Source: Aquificaceae bacterium
Lineage (GTDB): Bacteria > Aquificota > Aquificia > Aquificales > Aquificaceae
Direction of reading: 5' to 3'
Assembly: GCA_015490105.1 (NCBI GenBank)
Contig: WFYK01000091.1
Location: forward strand, 1-7,598
Length of the DNA: 7,598 nucleotides
Position numbers and translations under genes: made by a program
Shown: positions 6,725-7,598 of the stretch, piece by piece
How the letters are laid out: each line of letters opens with the position of its first letter
Position numbering within the stretch: the first letter of the stretch is position 1
Notes under the pieces: model-generated
What the model saw: only the letters and a program-made list of their open reading frames with translations
What the model was told of the DNA's origin: nothing
Databases searched by the model: none

Positions 6725-7229
6725 GGGACTTTAGCTTCTCAATCACCTCGTCGTAGTTGGGCTCCTGAGTTATCTCGGGAACAAGCTGTTTGTAAGCTAT
6801 CTTACCTTCTCTGTCCACTATGAAAACTGCCCTCGCAAGGATACCCTTGAGTGCCCCTTCCGCTATAACTACGCCGTATTTTTCCATATCCCTATATCTG
6901 AAATCACTTGCAACGGTTACATTCCCTATGTTGAAGCTCTCACAGAACCTCTTCTCCGCGAAGGGAAGGTCCATAGAAACTACGGTAACGTCTACTTTGT
7001 CCCCCAAGTCCGCGAGCATCTCGTTGAACTTTTTCGTTTCGGTTTCACAAACGGGTGTGTCCAGAGAGGGAACTGTTATTATCAACTGAACCTTGTCCTT
7101 AGCACCGCCGATCCTTTTCTCCTCGAGATCCTTAGTAACCACTACTGCTTCAGGGGCGGGATCTCCTACATTTAGAGCGGGTCCTACCAGGCTGACTGTA
7201 TTTCCTTTAAGGGTTACGGTCTCCGCCAT
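6717..7229 (-). CDS. tpx: Thiol peroxidase Tpx (atypical 2-Cys peroxiredoxin)
   Basis: At 170 aa this is the normal Tpx size (E. coli 168). It reduces H2O2 and alkyl hydroperoxides using electrons from thioredoxin. The peroxidatic cysteine Cys61 lies in SLDTPVCETETKKFNE with the conserved Thr58-Pro-Val-Cys61 signature, and the resolving cysteine Cys96 in EKRFCESFNIGNV, so both members of the intramolecular disulfide are present. ILARAVFIVDREGKI near 130-144 carries the conserved Arg region. No signal peptide is seen, so the protein is cytoplasmic. The ATG at 7229 has a consensus AGGAGG 7 nt upstream, the strongest ribosome site in the window, and an extended -10-like element further up, so it should be well expressed. 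It is the first gene of the minus-strand cluster; its stop lies 8 nt inside trpD2. Confidence 0.96.
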   Translation of the reverse strand: MAETVTLKGNTVSLVGPALNVGDPAPEAVVVTKDLEEKRIGGAKDKVQLIITVPSLDTPVCETETKKFNEMLADLGDKVDVTVVSMDLPFAEKRFCESFNIGNVTVASDFRYRDMEKYGVVIAEGALKGILARAVFIVDREGKIAYKQLVPEITQEPNYDEVIEKLKSLV

Positions 7230-7236
7230 CTCTTTA

Positions 7237-7242
7237 CCTCCT
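7237..7242 (-). promoter_or_regulatory. Ribosome binding site of tpx
   Basis: AGGAGG on the minus strand, 7 nt before the ATG at 7229; a consensus Shine-Dalgarno site, much stronger than those of trpD2 and polA downstream. Confidence 0.8.
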
Positions 7243-7262
7243 TTTTAGTTTTTGCTGTGCGG

Positions 7263-7292
7263 ATTTTACCACAACCTATCTCATAAACTGAA
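7263..7292 (-). promoter_or_regulatory. Candidate sigma-70-type promoter of the tpx operon
   Basis: On the minus strand, TAAAAT (7263-7268, five of six matches to TATAAT) is preceded by TGG, giving an extended -10 (TGnTATAAT type). An 18-bp spacer leads to a weak -35, TTCAGT (7287-7292). This would give a leader of about 25-30 nt that includes the AGGAGG. A TTGACC at 7295-7300 is a better -35 hexamer but lies too far from TAAAAT; paired at 16 bp it would give only TAGGTT as -10. Confidence 0.4.
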
Positions 7293-7303
7293 TGGGTCAA
7301 ATC

Positions 7304-7598
7304 ATGTTAAATTTTCAAACTGTGAAGTGGGAAATTTCAAAAAGCTTCAGGTTTGAGGCGGGACACAGAGTCTGGAAGCAGAACTTAACCCACGGGAGAG
7401 GTGCGGAATTTACCCGTAAAGTAGAAGTCCCTCAGAATAAGTGCGTGAATCTTCACGGCCACAGCTACCTCCTCGAGGTTACCGTAGGATCGGACACGCT
7501 AAGCGATCAGGATATGGTCATGGACTTTTACCACATAAAGAACGCTCTAAAGGAGCTTATAGACACTATAGATCACAGCTTTATTATCGATGTAAACG
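7304..7598 (+). CDS. queD: QueD / 6-pyruvoyltetrahydropterin synthase family protein, N-terminal part (cut by the right window edge)
   Basis: Only the first 98 codons are seen. The family includes QueD (6-carboxy-5,6,7,8-tetrahydropterin synthase, which acts on dihydroneopterin triphosphate in queuosine/preQ0 synthesis) and eukaryotic PTPS. Landmarks are SFRFEAGHRV (14-23) with zinc ligand His21, CVNLHGHSY (47-55) with the likely catalytic Cys47 and zinc ligands His51 and His53, VMDFYHIKNALKELID (72-87, matching the MDFxxLK region) and DHSFIID (90-96) with the conserved Asp-His pair. The spacing from His21 to Cys47 is longer than the 11 residues of E. coli QueD, so an inserted loop is present. 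Start: ATG at 7304 is chosen, but an in-frame ATG at 7292 directly after a TGA is possible; neither has a good ribosome site. It is transcribed away from tpx. QueD proper is the best guess, but a folate-pathway PTPS variant cannot be excluded on this fragment. Confidence 0.82.
   Translation, partial: MLNFQTVKWEISKSFRFEAGHRVWKQNLTHGRGAEFTRKVEVPQNKCVNLHGHSYLLEVTVGSDTLSDQDMVMDFYHIKNALKELIDTIDHSFIIDVN

Overview
The window most likely comes from a thermophilic member of the Aquificales, close to Aquifex, Hydrogenobacter or Hydrogenivirga. The main evidence is polA. It encodes a short (579 aa) family A DNA polymerase with a proofreading domain but no 5'-nuclease domain, and its motifs match the Aquifex aeolicus enzyme as I remember it. 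The proteins are rich in Lys, Glu and Arg, Arg is mostly AGG/AGA, and the genes are packed with overlaps, all of which fit that group. I could not run a database search, so the genus is not assigned.

Eight genes lie head to tail on the minus strand and run from about 7229 down to the left edge: tpx (thiol peroxidase), trpD2 (a TrpD-like protein that has lost its PRPP loop), polA, metF (5,10-methylenetetrahydrofolate reductase), a PSP1/RicT-family cysteine-rich protein, a shortened RlmN-like radical SAM rRNA methyltransferase, yvcK (UDP-sugar-binding gluconeogenesis factor) and the 5' part of nadB (L-aspartate oxidase), which is cut by the window edge. Junctions are an 8-nt overlap (tpx/trpD2), a 3-nt gap (trpD2/polA), an ATGA overlap (polA/metF), a 35-nt gap (metF/PSP1), a 23-nt overlap (PSP1/rlmN-like), an ATGA overlap (rlmN-like/yvcK) and a 23-nt overlap (yvcK/nadB). 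This looks like one long transcription unit, or two if a promoter lies in the 35-nt gap. At the right edge a QueD/6-pyruvoyltetrahydropterin synthase-family gene starts divergently on the plus strand and runs out of the window. The 62-74 nt between it and tpx must hold the promoters for both directions.

The cluster has no single pathway. It joins peroxide defence (tpx), DNA replication and repair (polA, possibly trpD2), one-carbon metabolism (metF), RNA processing or modification (PSP1, rlmN-like), central carbon or envelope control (yvcK) and NAD synthesis (nadB). Such mixed operons are usual in Aquificales. Three products (PSP1, the RlmN-like enzyme, and the NadB/NadA pathway) belong to Fe-S biology and two relate to DNA or oxidative damage.

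No tRNA, rRNA, CRISPR array, insertion sequence or prophage module is visible, and no gene-free stretch exceeds 100 bases. I see no clearly new system. The points most worth a second look are the tpx-trpD2-polA arrangement with a GC-rich hairpin at the start of trpD2, the extra C-terminal CxxCxxCC tail on the PSP1 protein, and the RlmN-like enzyme that keeps every catalytic residue but has lost most of its N-terminal domain.
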